A DNA stretch of 64,000 nt, from assembly GCA_024811115.1 (NCBI GenBank), contig JAKOGH010000776.1, forward strand, positions 186,001 to 250,000, read 5' to 3'. Shown here one piece after another: positions 43,019 through 55,405 of this stretch (position 1 is the stretch's first letter; each line of letters begins with the position of its first letter). The notes beneath the pieces were generated by a model. The model was not told where the DNA came from. It saw only the letters and a program-made list of their open reading frames with translations, and ran no database searches. The translations under genes were made by a program, and so were the position numbers. The stretch comes from Terana coerulea (taxonomy: Eukaryota; Basidiomycota; Agaricomycetes; Polyporales; Phanerochaetaceae).

Positions 43019-46000
43019 TGTTCACATCATAGTATGATGACGTCCTGCAGAACAGATATTAGCCGCAGCCTGTTATATGTTTCACAGGTACTCACGCGCG
43101 TAAGCCCACATGTTATCCATATCATCTTTTCCGGCTCGCACGAGCAGGTCCTCCTCTCCATCATTGTCGTTGTCGTCATGCGGCGACGGTACACAGTAGG
43201 CAAGTCGGCAGGCTTGCGAGAGGATATCTTGAACCGGAACAAAGAACGGTGGACCCTCTTGAGACGGGTCGAGATAGGTGTTGTGTTCCCAAAACATCAC
43301 CTCGAGCTCAGGGCTATGCATTCAATCAGCAACGGCACACATAAGAAAATATCACGTACTAGGGATCCCATATGCCCCCATCAAATGACATGTTGCGCTT
43401 GAACCATCGGACACCGAGAAGGCGCTGGCAGATGGTGTCTTGTCCTTCGAGAGGCTGGACGTGAGATAAAATTATTGCCACCTCACCAACGTATCGCTGC
43501 CCATTACGGAGTAGTTGAACGATTGAATTTGGTGATTGGCCATCAAAACGAGAGGCGGTTATGCGTCGGCCCCGTAGGATTGTATGTTCGTGAAGCATTG
43601 CACTCGAGTTGATGAAAGTCTTGCCGAAAGCTCGCCGGCGATGTGTCGTTGAGATGAGAGAGGCCTCGGGGTGTGCGAGTGCATAGTGCTCGGCAGGTCG
43701 TTTTGTTGGGGAATTGTCAGTGATGATCGGATTCCTGGACCCATGGCAAGGGTGTATTCACTGCAACATCCACGCTATCAGCCATCTCGAGGTGGTGATG
43801 GAACGGACAGGTACATACTCTCCTGTGAAAGCGCTGCTGCTTCCTGTGCTAGGTCAGCTACAGTACCGCGCGTTTCATTGTCTTGTCCGAGAAGAAGTCG
43901 GGCTGTAATTGGAATGGTGGCGTCTTCCTCATTGAAGTCATCATCTTACGTGAGAGAATCAAGCTGAAGAAGCGTTCCATGAGTTCTTTGGTTATGAGAG
44001 AGAACTGCAGATTCTCACCATGCTGCGTAATTTGACCTCACGGGAAAATTCACGCATGAATGTGACCTCGATTTCTCCACCAGCGTGGTTATTGCCCGAG
44101 TACCCCTTTAGAAGTTTGTTGAGACGTTCAAAAAGATATGTCCAAAAGCCGTATACCGGTCCGTAGTCCTTGATTTGCTCGATGAGGTGGGTGATGTAAT
44201 GGAAGTTCGGCTTAATGTCCTCGGGATGCATCTGTGTGACGGCGTGGGCATAACAGACATTTTGGAGCTAATGATGTCAGCGTACCTTATAGAAAGCATG
44301 CAGGAAGTCCTGAAGGAGCTCCTGCGCTCTTGATAGGTCAGTGATGGTGATAGAACGCACGAGCAAGAGCTTCATTCGCGGCAGCAAAGCTCAGGAAACT
44401 GTCGGCATCCTGCTCATGCATACGGGCGCTTTGGCTTCAAAGCTTGAGGCTTTTCATTAGCACCATCTGACTTCGTGTTACCATCAGCCGTCCGCTTTTT
44501 CCCTTGCTTCTTACTCCAGGTAGCAACCTTCTTTTGATATGCAGTTTCGGCGGCTGGTGCCCACTCATCCCAAATCAAGGGGATCTGCAGAACTGGTTGG
44601 TACCAAGCGAGCAAGATGCATGGATGAATGGTACGCACAATGATAGGCCCATATGATAACATAATGGCCTTCCACTCGTCAGACGTGAGCGAGCCTCCAG
44701 CAGGATATCCCACGTCTCGTGGAAGACGTGTGACCCACCCCGGCATTTCAAACTGAGCGATGTCAATAGACGTCAAGATGATTACAAGCATAGAGTAATA
44801 CATACCGCCCTTGAGATACGCATGGATGGAATCAAGCTCTCTGGGTACTCGGTTTGGGCTAGTGCGCTGTCGCAAGGCATCTTGTTTGATCCACACTTCA
44901 TACCACTGAGTCTTCATGACACCTGCATGAATTTAAGGCTTAAGGTTGGTATAAAATTGCAACAGTACCACTTACCGAGGAGTATAGAGTGCATTGGGTC
45001 GACGACGGTCATCCGCACAGGGTTCCAATACGGCAGGCGGTTAAGTTCGGACCCACGAACTCCATACTTCTGACAGAACGCATCACGTTCTGCCTTTGTC
45101 TCAAGGCGCTCGTATTCTTCGGCGAGCCTGCGATGCTCGTCTCCGTCTCGTGATGGAAAAGCTTAAAATTACAAGTGAGGCTTCTCTCTAAAGATATTGC
45201 ATGACACACGTACCTCCGATTGTAATGCCTTCCTTCGTTTTCAGCTTCTCCAGAGGCAATCCGCAGCGGGTGCAGCAAAAGGATTTTGTCGCATGATCAC
45301 CAAATCCGCTAGACGCGACACATGGCAGGATGATCGCACGATACGGCAATGAGGATTACCCGCACTCGACGGCCTGGTAGAGCTATTTAGTCCCAAAATA
45401 TTTAGTATACTGTACAGGTACACACCATCTGCATGATTCCGGTCTTGACTACAACGCCCGTGGTCGTAAAGGTAGAGTAGATCATCGATGAACGCCTTCA
45501 TGAAAAACTGTAGAGCATCAGCGCTGAGCTCGTGAGGACCGGGGTAAGACCACAGAGGAGGAGATTTTCCGGACGGTACCTAGTGCACCAGAGTGTTAGT
45601 AATATATTAGAGCTCATTATGATAACATAGTGTACGTACTTCAGATGAGTATCCAGATTTTGGACACAAAGCGATAGTTGGCCAGTACTGTGTTTCGCGA
45701 GCGTAGTTTGAGCGCGCAAAGCCAAACCTATTCAGGAGACGATGTGAGACTATACCACCATACTGACAGTGGAAGCACCTACCCGTCGAATCCAAGGCTG
45801 ACGCCAATACGCAGTTCAGACTCGTTGGTACGGGACGGACCGTTCTCGAAGAAGGGTTCGCCATCCGTCCCCTTGATGGTACGCCATATCTCACCGTCTT
45901 GTATCCGTCGGAGAGTCTTGCCATCGAACGCTGGAGCCTTGCGCCACTTGTCTAGTTCGTCCTCCATTTTGGGGCGTGCTATTGATCAGGTCAGCGACAA

Positions 46001-47451
46001 TCTGTGATGGAAGTCGCATTGGCGTTTGCAACACAGGAGTGCGTGTCTTCTTTGCAGCACGCCGTGTCTCCCCAGTTGAGCGAGGAAGTCAGAAGTGGAC
46101 CAGATGGGATCACGGCGTCCTTGAAAAGTGGGGTCTTGCAATGAACGCAGCACAAATCAAGGTCAGACTCCGGCCGGATAGACACGGAAACAAGACGGAC
46201 ACATCGGGACGACCATGAACGAGTCCTGTAGGTTGAGCCGGCGAAAGACAGTCTTGAGTGTCTGGGGTGCATCTGAGTTGCGGTCGAGAACCCGGAGATG
46301 CACAAAAATTGCCTGTAGGACCACCAGAGTAAAAGGCCCACGGCCCGGTGGGATACCTGATATTGGAGATGCAGCCACGCGCATAGCAACATAACGGGGC
46401 GCCAGAACCATGCACTGCTAGACTCAGTGATAGCCTCCCGCACTGACGGCGGCCGTTCAAAGGGCTGGGAGTGAATTGGAAAGGTAAATGGCGCGGGCGC
46501 CGCTGGAGTACCACCAGATGTATCAGCATCTGCACATTTTGCAAAGTAAGCATCCAACAGATATTGTTAGCAGAAGTAATAGGAGGAACTCACGAGATGG
46601 CAAATCGTCGGAAAGCGGATTGGCCTGTGCTGCGCCCGCTGTGCCCATAGAACTATTGGTGTCTTCACCAGAGAGCTGCGAGACGACAGGACCTAGGTGC
46701 CGCAACTCAATCGGCTCTCCAGCAAATTGTATTGCTGCGTCCAGAGGAAGGGGATGGGCACCTGTAGAGGCAGGTATGGGAGGAGGTGGCGGGTCGGTAT
46801 AGTCCAGAAACGGCGAGGCCTCGCGCGTAGATAAAGCAGGTGGATCGACGTAGTCGAGGAACGGCGAATCCTCGCGAGCATCTGAAGTACCTGGCGCAGA
46901 TAAAGTCAGTGACACGTTGGATGAAACGGTTGGTGCTTCATCCGACCTACACAGCTCTGGTCCAAGTAGCTGGTTGTCCGACGCGACTTCAGCGCTGGTA
47001 CTGTATGCCGGCTTGCGCTTCAACTGGCTTCAGCGGAGATGCCAGACCCGGAAGCTAGATTCAAGGCAGGTGGAGGAGATACTGTGTGGCCACTGTTGCC
47101 AGTAGGTTCCGGCTCGGTGGGTGGTAGTGGACCTTTGGCTCCAGCTCCTGCGGCGGACTTCTTGGTGCGGCTGACGACGACGGACTGGCTCACCTGTGCC
47201 CAGTACGCCAACTACTCCGACCTCTTCATCTGACTCTGGCTTTTCTCCCTTATTGCGCCTTGCATGGTTCCGCGCAGTGTATGCTGGTACCAGTGCTCCA
47301 TTACACTCTATACACCAGCATTCTACCTGTTTCTTTGCATACTCGTGCTGAGACTGTTAAATATAAGTATGAGTTGGTTTTCGATCACATCACAGAGTAA
47401 AATACGCACCTTTCGACTGCCTGTGCTTTTCGGTACATTGGAGTCTGACAT
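43019..47451 (-). CDS. Plavaka/CACTA-type transposase
   Basis: Start at 47451 (MSDSNVPKSTGSRK), followed after an intron by a Cys/His cluster (VECWCIECNGALVPAYTARN with a downstream HAR), a likely N-terminal zinc finger. A Pro/Ser-rich region comes next (46,500-47,050), then conserved blocks of this transposase group: WKAPAFDGKTL-like near 45930, ELRIGVSLGFDGFGFARSNY near 45790, AFIDDLLYLYDHG near 45480, FEMPGWVTRLPRDVGYPAGG near 44730 and IKDYGPVYGFWTYLFERLNK near 44150. The C-terminal part continues to about 43019. Most exons read openly with plausible introns, so the element may be recent. I have not verified every junction; catalytic acidic residues cannot be assigned by eye. Confidence 0.7.
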
Positions 47452-47850
47452 GGTGATGTTGACGCACACAGCACACAAAGCTGAGGAAGGTGGGTGGTTA
47501 AGAGATATATTAAAAGCGCTGCGTACGCAAGCCTGCAGGTTCAAAGTCCGGCGTGGCTGCAGGCCATGACAGCCAACGTATGATGATGGGTGGTCGGTCG
47601 TAGTAGCTGGACAGGCGGGAGACGAAGAGAGATCAGCGTCGGTCGCGCGCCATCACGCGTCTAGGTCCGTACAGTCAAACTAGCGCCAACTAGACGAACT
47701 CGGCACAAGTCATCCCTTCAGACTCGACATAGTGTATGTACATGGACCTCACAACCCTTGTCTGATATCTGTGCTAAACGGACCGTCTGTCTAGCTACCG
47801 GTAACCCACCCTCACAAGGCCGCTCTATCAGGGCCTGGCACGCAGTGATT

Positions 47851-48576
47851 CCGCTTAGTAACGGACATTGGAGCTCCAGGAGCAAAATAGAACTGAACAA
47901 CTGAACCCATTCTCACTATTAACGGAAACAGCCTAAAGGAGGCATTTCAATACAAGAAGAGGGATACTTCAAATCCACAATAGTCAGAGATCGCTTGTCA
48001 GTGTGCTGCAGGTTATAGAGGCGGATGCAAATCTGAAGCAAAATTGACTACGGGTGATGCCGCGCCACAAAGCCCCTGCTTGGCGCCCACATGAAGGTAC
48101 TTAGTCTCGCCTGACGCTTTCAGGCTCGTGGAGTCATATGGAAGTTCTAACTCACTTGCAGTCTGCAAGAACGGCAACAATATCCCGCAATAAGTTAATG
48201 TATGTTTTGAAATTTTCATCTCACTGCAGGGTGTACGGACGAACTTGAACTCAGTCAGAAGTAAATACTGGGCAGTACTTAGTCTGAATTCAGCGACATA
48301 GTACGGTGACCATCATACATACCACCAAAGCGCTGAAGGCATAACCATAGAAAGGCGTACCGCCTTGTGAGCCGTCGCCACGGTCTGAAGAAAATACAAC
48401 ACTATCCTATTAACAATAAAGTACATCCAATTGTAGCTAGCGTACAATAATGCAGTCTGCTCTTACAATGCATGTCCTTTCTATATTTACATCGTTTACA
48501 TGGTGCGCAGGAGAGGGAGGTATTCGCTCTGAGGAGAAGTAGGTGAAAGATATGATGTCGAATAGCAAAACGGCTA
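47851..48576. other. Intergenic, no gene seen
   Basis: Flank of the transposon insertion and 3' region of the WBP2-like gene. Short frames only, with no recognisable product. Confidence 0.5.
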
Positions 48577-49316
48577 TTACGCGTCATAGGCTGGAGGTGC
48601 GTCAGACGGTGTTTCGACAGGAGCGGGCGTGGATGAGAGGGATGGTCCGGCGGGTGTGGTGTACGAAGCTGTTACGACAAAATGGGTCAGCATGATGAGA
48701 TTCGTTACGTACATTCTTGCACTCACGAAGCCCTTCCTCTTCATCAGCACCCTGCCGTCGCATGTAGATCGACCGCTCCCGAGTCTTCTCCAGTGCGCTA
48801 ACAAATTCAAATAGACCCTTGTCCTTGAATCGCACCTCGGCCTTCGTCCCCTCTGCTAAGCCTCCATCGGGAGATGGTTTGACCTCAAGCACGAGAAAGT
48901 TTGAGCCAAAGAAGGGCTGCTCGAATTTGCTCGATAGTATGGATGTCAGAGGGACAGAGATGGAGTCAACAGCAGGTGTCTTGGAAGGTTCGGAGACAAA
49001 TATGAGCTGTTGATAAGACCAGCGGCGGTAGAGGAAAGTGCGATGATGGTTTGTGTGTGACATTCGCTGGATGGTAAGTGACGGTCGTCAGCAGATGTCG
49101 GAGCACGCACGCGTTGGTCTGTCAGCCACAGCCCCCCGTTGCAATAATCTTCTTCTCCCCGCCTGACCCTCCTGATGTCGAGGAGCTGGACGGTGGGGCG
49201 TCAGGGATGCTGAGTGTTACGTCGACACCAGGAGACTCTATACTGCGGATGGTAAGCTCATGCGGTAGGGGGATTGGCGAGCGGTCCGGGGCAAGCATCG
49301 TCCAGTTGAGAGCCAT
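48577..49316 (-). CDS. WBP2-like GRAM-domain protein with C-terminal PPxY motif
   Basis: Start MALNWTMLAPDRSPIPLP at 49316, the MALN beginning being typical of the family. The GRAM domain spans two exons: LWLTDQR before the intron, then LIFVSEPSKTPAVDSISVPL, SKFEQPFFGSNFLVLEVKPS and KDKGLFEFVSALEKTRER. A last exon gives a Pro/Ser-rich tail ending SDAPPAYDA, in which PPAY is a PY motif that can bind WW domains such as those of Rsp5/Nedd4 ubiquitin ligases. GRAM domains bind membranes or phosphoinositides, so an adaptor role is likely. A run of six C (six G on the coding strand) at 49132-49137 breaks the frame just before LWLTDQR; seven would keep it, so this is a probable sequence error. Confidence 0.8.
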
Positions 49317-49475
49317 GACTGAGCTGCAACCTAGCTTCAAGGATGTGTGTACAAGATGGTAGACGTTATGTGGAGAGGTGGGGTGGTGGAAGATTCAGAA
49401 TCAAGTCAAGGCACTGCACAAGGACTACGGGACGCCTATTAATGGTCAATACATTTTGCTGCGCAACACGTTGAA

Positions 49476-49572
49476 GGCTACCTGGCGCAATGGTAGCGCG
49501 TTTGGCTTCGATTGCTTAACGAGAGTGCCCGTATGGGACCAAAAGGTTGCAGGTTCGAGTCCTGCGGTGGTC
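49476..49572 (+). tRNA. tRNA-Arg (anticodon TCG) with a 26-nt intron
   Basis: GGCTACC pairs with GGTGGTC (with G-U pairs). The anticodon stem TTTGG/CCAAA closes CTTCGA..A, so the anticodon is TCG, and the T-arm is GCAGG-TTCGAGT-CCTGC. The intron is 49512-49537. The gene is nearly identical to 53293-53389 on the other strand. A short T run after the 3' end is a weak Pol III terminator. Confidence 0.9.
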
Positions 49573-50056
49573 ATTTTATTTTGATGCATTTCTTTTCCTT
49601 TTGTTTTGTTTTTGGTCTCCTTTGTTTTACGTCCGTCAGGGATATCCCTATGGTGGACGATCTACATGTACATGCGTTTACCGTGCTGCTACTTCCGTCT
49701 GAATGCGAGTTGGTCTTGTATGCAATGGCTTCTTTTCCTTGATACAGTGCTGAGTTCAGATGGATATTTGTACACCTTATATGGTGCTTGTAGTCATTTT
49801 TTCGAGAAAGTTCAAGTAGCTTGCCGTGCGGTACTTCTAAGTTCACGCTCAAGCTGCAACTCTTAGTTCACATGTGTAACTGTCACATGCACGTGATGGT
49901 CACGAACGCGCACGGCTTTGGGCGCGTGAGCTCGGTTCTGTTCTTCCTTTGACGGTTCCTTGTCTTTCTTCCGTTTCATTCTCAGAATTTACGTATATTT
50001 CTTGTCTTAATCAGCCTTGTAGCCTCTTCCTGTACGGCTCCGCGCCTTCGCCGCTC
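49573..50056. other. Spacer and 5' leader of the CDC7-like gene
   Basis: T-rich just after the tRNA, then leader sequence. An in-frame ATG at 49949 would add 36 unconserved residues; the ATG at 50057 is preferred. Confidence 0.5.
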
Positions 50057-52919
50057 ATGTCCACAGCCTACCTGCTTTCGACACACTCGTCAAACCCGCT
50101 CGAAGCGCCGTCCTCGGACCCACGCAATCGTGCCTTTGTGCGACAGTATAACCACGCAAAGGCGCAGCCCGACATCGAGTCCGACTCCTCTGAGGACGAG
50201 GCTAAAGGCGAGGCAAAGGCTGGAGGTGCTCACGAGTATCAGCAGCACCTAGCCAACCTGTACCCGGAGCACAGCAAACCACAAGCTGAAGAACGGGGCG
50301 CTCGTGACCAGCGCGGAGGGCAATCTAGCCAGCTACGGCCAAGGAGTTTGGATAAAGGCAACCCCCGAGCCGAGGGCGCGACGCGCGCCGGTCCGACGAA
50401 GGAAGGTCTCATGCGGAAGAGCGACTTGAAGGGGAAAGCTAGAGCTACAGCAGAGGATGCGGAGAAACCGAGAGCAGTCCCGAAGTTTGTGGACTTGGAC
50501 GAAGACATGAGCGACGAAGGTGTGCCGGGTGTTGGGGAGATTCAGATGGTCCTTGGGGATGAAGAAGAACAGCAGGAGGACGGAGACGTAGCAGGGAGTG
50601 GCCTTGAAGGGGAAGAGGACATGAATGCGGACGAGGACGAGGACGAGGACGAGGACGCAATACCAGATGAAGAAGACGACCTAGACTTATCATCTCAGCC
50701 CGTGGATTCTGGCTCCTCCTCGTCTTCACACCTCGCCTCTTCCTCTCTCGACCTGCTCACCAAACCACCCGACGAGCAGCATGATATTCAAATTGAAATT
50801 GCTGAACTCGAACAGGCTGTTCCCGACCTGGCGGAAAACTATCGACTTGTGGACAGACTGGGCTCAGGGACTTTCTCTAGCGTATACAAAGCAGTCGATG
50901 TCAATTACGGGGCCTACCACAACAATCTGTGGGAACACGTCCATCTTGCATCTCTTGCCCCACCTGGCCCGCCATTATCCGGTTCCTCGAGCACATCTCA
51001 GCCGTTGCCATCTGTAATGGCTCTCGCACGCGGAGACGCGAAGAAACGTAAATCAGGAAATATATACGTCGCGGTCAAGCGCATATATGTGACCAGCGGG
51101 CCTGAACGCGTGCGGAATGAGCTTGCGATCATGGGAGATTGCCTTGGTTGTAGGCACACGAGCCAGCTTATAACCGCGTTCAGAAACCGTGACCAGGTTG
51201 TAGCGATCATGCCATACTGTCGAAACGAAGACTTTCGGGTGCGTGTATCGCTCTTCTTATTTCGTCTGCGCACCTTATAGAGACCCTGTGAACTGAACAG
51301 TCATCTACAGTCGTACTTCCGCACGCTATCGCTCTCTGCCGTAAAGCAGTACTTCCGGTGTATGTTCCGTGCATTGCATGATATACATGCTAGAGGAATC
51401 ATCCACCGAGATGTTAAACCCGCCAACTTCTTGTATGACCCAAGGACGGGTGTGGGGACATTGTGCGATTTTGGGTTAGCTAGTGTGAGTACTCATCAAT
51501 TGATTGCGTTTATGTACCCCATACGGTTCCATGTTGGCCCAGATAGCTAACCTTGTTTTCATCTCACTGTTCCAGCGCATGGACCGTGACCGCACATCTA
51601 CGCTCGGCCTCTGTCTTCATACAGGCGCAACGCGGATGCATCCTCACGGCCGCCTCCGGAATTCGGAAGAGATTGATGCATCGTACGTTAAGCAGATGCA
51701 GCGCGAAGGACGGTTGAAATCCTCGATGGCGAGCGAAAAAGTTGGATACCCGGAACGGGACCCTCGACCACACTCCAAGGCGAATCGCGCTGGAACACGA
51801 GGCTTTCGCGCTCCGGAGGTGCTGTTGAAGTGTGGCCTGCAGACTGGTGGTGCGTGTATACTCTGTTCTTTTACCTTCTTGCATATGCTCAGCTGGGTAT
51901 ATCCGCACGCAGCTATAGATGTTTGGGCAGCTGGTATTATCCTGATCTTCTTCCTAACAAAGAAGTTCCCTATTTTCCAAGCGAGTGACGACGTCGAGGC
52001 CTTAATGGAGATAGCTTCCATTATTGGCAAGCGGCGGATGGAAAAGACCGCCACTCTGCACAGTAAGCCTCTCCGTCTGTATGGCATCGCACAGTCCCTC
52101 ACTCGCGCTTCATCCTGCAGGCCGAGTCTTTCAAACAAATGTGCCTTCGATAACGCAGGAGGGCATGACATGGCGGGACTTCATTGAGCGTCTCAACCCG
52201 GATATCCATGAGCGGCCCACAAATCCCGACACCAGGTTTTGGCCATACTTTTCTGGCGATGCGACTCTGAGCTGCAAGCCTCGCCGATCCGACCCGACCC
52301 TGGAGCTTCTACCCCAACCACAGCCTCCGAACTCCTCCTCGCCAACCTCGAAGCGTTTCTCCTCCTCTCGATCACCATCCCCTATGCCCGCGGTGTCGAG
52401 CGCGACGTCGGCTGCCGAACAGCTTTCCGCAGCACACGCGCAAGACGTGGAAGACGCGCTTTCGCTCGCGCAGGGCCTGCTGGACCACGATTCTGTGAAG
52501 CGCCTCACGCCCGCACAGGCCCTCGCACACCCTTTTTGCGAGACTCCGCCTTGGAGGACGTGGGTCTGGCGGAGGCCGACCTCGTGCCACATCCGTTCGG
52601 GCGCGGTGTGTGCAGTGAGTTGCACAAACTCACCCAGCACAGCCGTCACTATGTGTACGTCTGGGACCCGACCCGGCAGGCAGCGACGGGTAAGCGAAAA
52701 CGTGCGGACTCGGTTGCCGGCGCGCGCAAGCTTGCGAGAGGCCCCGTGGGTGCGGAGGCACATGCTATCGACTTAGACGAGGAGGAAGACGACGAAGACG
52801 ATGGAAATGGAAAACTGAAGGGGATGATCGCACGGGAGGTGCTTCCTGGTGAGGGTATCGCGGTGGGCGAAAAACCATGCGAGTTCCACGGGGCGGATCA
52901 GGGGTATTGGTTTGGATAA
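50057..52919 (+). CDS. CDC7: CDC7-type serine/threonine kinase
   Basis: Exons 50057-51238, 51311-51484, 51576-51849, 51913-52061 and about 52121-52919. A long acidic, disordered N-terminus (about 270 residues, with a DEDEDEDED run) precedes the kinase domain: [19 protein letters not shown] (catalytic Lys), [32 protein letters not shown] and DVWAAGIIL. Kinase inserts between HRD/DFG and APE are long, as in Cdc7, which with Dbf4 phosphorylates MCM proteins to fire replication origins. The C-terminus carries [11 protein letters not shown] and [12 protein letters not shown], then a basic/acidic tail ending GADQGYWFG, as in fungal Cdc7. A run of five T at 52533-52537 shifts the frame between these two blocks; one more T would join them, so I take it as a probable error. 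Confidence 0.85.
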
Positions 52920-53292
52920 GGTGTTGATTTTATGTAGCATAGCAAGCAATGAGCATGAGATATAGCAATATGCATAATGCACAGCCGTCTGCCGAGTTGG
53001 TAGGTTGTGCAACTTGTGCTGCAAGAGACGCATTCCCTTGCAAATAGGTCTGAATATGAAATTTTGACAGCTTAGAACAGGCTTAGAATTCAAACTTAGA
53101 GGTGTGTTTGAGCAACATTTATTATCCAGCACAACACCGGAAGCTAATATTATGCTATCGGCCCCGCGTGAGACTCTAGTTTCTGGGCCTCGCAGCCCGG
53201 GCTTGCACTAATGTTGACTAGGTGTACCATATAATGCGTACAGATATCCACCTGAACTGAACCAAGAAAAGAGAAACGCACTGAAAAAATAT
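52920..53292. other. Intergenic, no gene seen
   Basis: 3' flank of the kinase gene and of the minus-strand tRNA. The six-T run just beyond the tRNA 3' end (53286-53291 on the complement) is a likely Pol III terminator. Confidence 0.5.
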
Positions 53293-53389
53293 GACCACCG
53301 CAGGACTCGAACCTGCAACCTTTTGGTCCCATACGGGCACTTTCGTTAAGCAATCGAAGCCAAACGCGCTACCATTGCGCCAGGTAGCC
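53293..53389 (-). tRNA. tRNA-Arg (anticodon TCG), second copy, inverted
   Basis: Same tRNA as 49476-49572, with one base difference inside the 26-nt intron (GAAAG instead of GAGAG) and an identical mature part. The two copies lie in opposite orientation on either side of the CDC7-type gene. Confidence 0.9.
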
Positions 53390-53696
53390 ACCTTCACTGG
53401 TCATTGACAGCTGATATCAAGCTCGTGTGTGGCTCAATCTTAGTGTACTTACATAGATTGATGTCTTAGGCCACTATATAATATTTGACACAGCTATTTA
53501 AGAATTTCAGAACTTAGAGCTGATTAAACAGCTATAAAGTCAGACATACCCGGGTAGACACTGCGCCTGTCTGTCACTGGTTCCGCCCAATGAGAATGCT
53601 TAGCGCTCAGCGCTCAGCATTCAACAAAGTATCTTTAGCGCTTCGCTCTTCACTTTTCTCAAGCTTACACTCGAGTAAATTACTCGAACAAAAATT

Positions 53697-55178
53697 ATGG
53701 TGGTCGCCGTTGCGCTCTGGTACATCCACAAACTCATTCTATCACTTTTCGAGGCACTTAAGTACCGCTGGAATCTCTAGGAGTCTCGAACTCAAACCTG
53801 GACAACAAGAGTCGGTCATTCCACCCAGTGACCTGAGGATCACCAACGTCGCTCTTGGAGATGAACTTGCGGATGAGAAGGGACGTTCGTCAGTGAAGCT
53901 GACTTATCTCAGGCCCCAAATCTGCTTCCGACGAGGATGAGGATGAAGAGGATGAAGAGGACGAGGAGGAGGATGACAACTCCGAGCCTGTCACCACCGT
54001 CCTCTGCTCGCTGACCCCCGGAAAGGTTCGGCATCTCACTTTCTCTCCTGTTTCCTGATACCATAATATATTTTGTAGATTGAGCAAGGTACCGTTGATA
54101 TTGTCCTGGAAGAGGATGGGGAAGTTCTTTTGAGGCAACAGGAAAAAAGTGAGTGTGCTTCCCAGCGTCCCCTCCGTTTATAATTGACGTACAAAAGCAC
54201 CATCTATTTGACCGGAAACTACATCGGTACGTTATACACCCCGCTTCACAGAAACGACTTTGCTGACTGCTTTTAGACCAACTCCCTCGTGATCCATACG
54301 CCGACGAGGAGGAATTTGACTCTGAAGATGAAGAGGCGTACCGGTTAGAGGATGTTAGTTCTGATGTAGAGGTTGACGCGGACGAGCTTGACGACGACGA
54401 GCTCGAGGGCGACTCCCAGTATGTGTACTATTTACGTACTCTCAGGCCTCTGTCTGAGACGATTATAGCCGTTTCGAAGAGATCACCGAGGAGCCCAAGG
54501 GAAAGAAGGCGGACTCCAAAAAGCGTGCTCGCGACTCAGACGTGATGGAGACAGACGAGCCCAAACTCTCCAAGGCTGAACAAAAGAAACAGAACAAGAA
54601 GCAGAAGGCTGAGGGCGGCAAGGCCGTGCCTACCGGTTCTGAGACGAAGGAAGCCGAGAAGCCCAAGAAGGAGAAAGGCGAAGAAGGAGGAAAAGGCTAA
54701 GGAGGTCGAGAAGCCCAAAGGCGAAAGTCGGCGGTGAGCCTAAGACCTTGGAGGGCGGCCTGAAGGTGCAGGACCACAAAGTCGGCAGCGGGCCCACCGC
54801 CAAGAGCGGAAATCTGGTCAGGGTTCGCTACGTCGGCAAGCTCCAGAATGGCAAGATCTTTCGATTCGAATACCAAGGGCGATCCTGTATGTATTTGGTC
54901 TGTGGTTTACAGACGAGAACTAACAGAAATGTCTTCAGTTCAAGTTCAAGCTTGGCAAGGGCGAGGTTATCAAGGGCTGGGACATGGGTATCGCTGGCAT
55001 GCAGGTCGGCGGCGAGCGTTTGCTTACTATTCCTGCCCCTCTCGCGTACGGTAAGCGGGCCCAGCCAGGTATTCCTGCCAACTCCACTCTCATCTTCGGT
55101 GAGTACATATAAAATACACATAGCTCGGTGGCTGACTGGCGGCACTTTGTAGAGGTCAAGCTCCTCGGTATCATCTAA
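53697..55178 (+). CDS. Nucleolar FKBP-type peptidyl-prolyl isomerase (FPR3/FPR4-like)
   Basis: The first exon is only 23 nt (53697-53719) and joins 53781 to read [16 protein letters not shown], the usual beginning of this family. The nucleoplasmin-like N-terminal part ([33 protein letters not shown]) is followed by acidic tracts, a Lys/Glu-rich linker and the FKBP domain: [35 protein letters not shown] and [18 protein letters not shown], ending EVKLLGII at 55178. The protein is expected to isomerise prolines in histones and act as a histone chaperone. Four homopolymers (CCCC near 53918, AAA near 54674 and 54717, TTT near 54859) each appear one base too long to keep the conserved frame, consistent with assembly error rather than loss of an essential-looking gene. 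Confidence 0.85.
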
Positions 55179-55405
55179 AACGCTCTCAGTTGAGGGCCTC
55201 CGCATATGTTATTATCTATCCGCATACAGTCGATGTTTGCTATTCATTTGCTTTCGTGACTTGTCTCCAGCTGCTAACCTCATGGTGTGAATGTAAATCT
55301 TATTGCATGTCTGAAGGTAATGTGCAAAAAATAAGCCACTTAAAGCCGTCGCCGTGCAATATTCTAGGTAGATCTAGGGTCGGTGATATAAGGTGATATA
55401 GGTCT

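Larger units (their letters stand above)
40658..47847 (-). mobile_element. Complete CACTA-like (Plavaka-type) DNA transposon, 7.19 kb
   Basis: The left end at 40658 reads CACTGCGTGCCAGGCC and the right end at 47847 is its exact inverse over 16 bp. ATT is duplicated on both sides (40655-40657 and 47848-47850), a 3-bp target duplication as expected for CACTA elements, whose termini begin CACT(A/G). Inside lie a multi-exon transposase on the minus strand (43019-47451) and a second gene on the plus strand (41118-42815). Subterminal regions carry repeated short motifs around AGACCTA/TAGGTC and GACAGACC. The coding content resembles Plavaka-type elements widespread in Agaricomycetes. Confidence 0.85.

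Noticed and set aside
52131..52763. 210-codon minus-strand frame within the CDC7 gene
   Set aside because: Antisense shadow of the kinase C-terminal exon.
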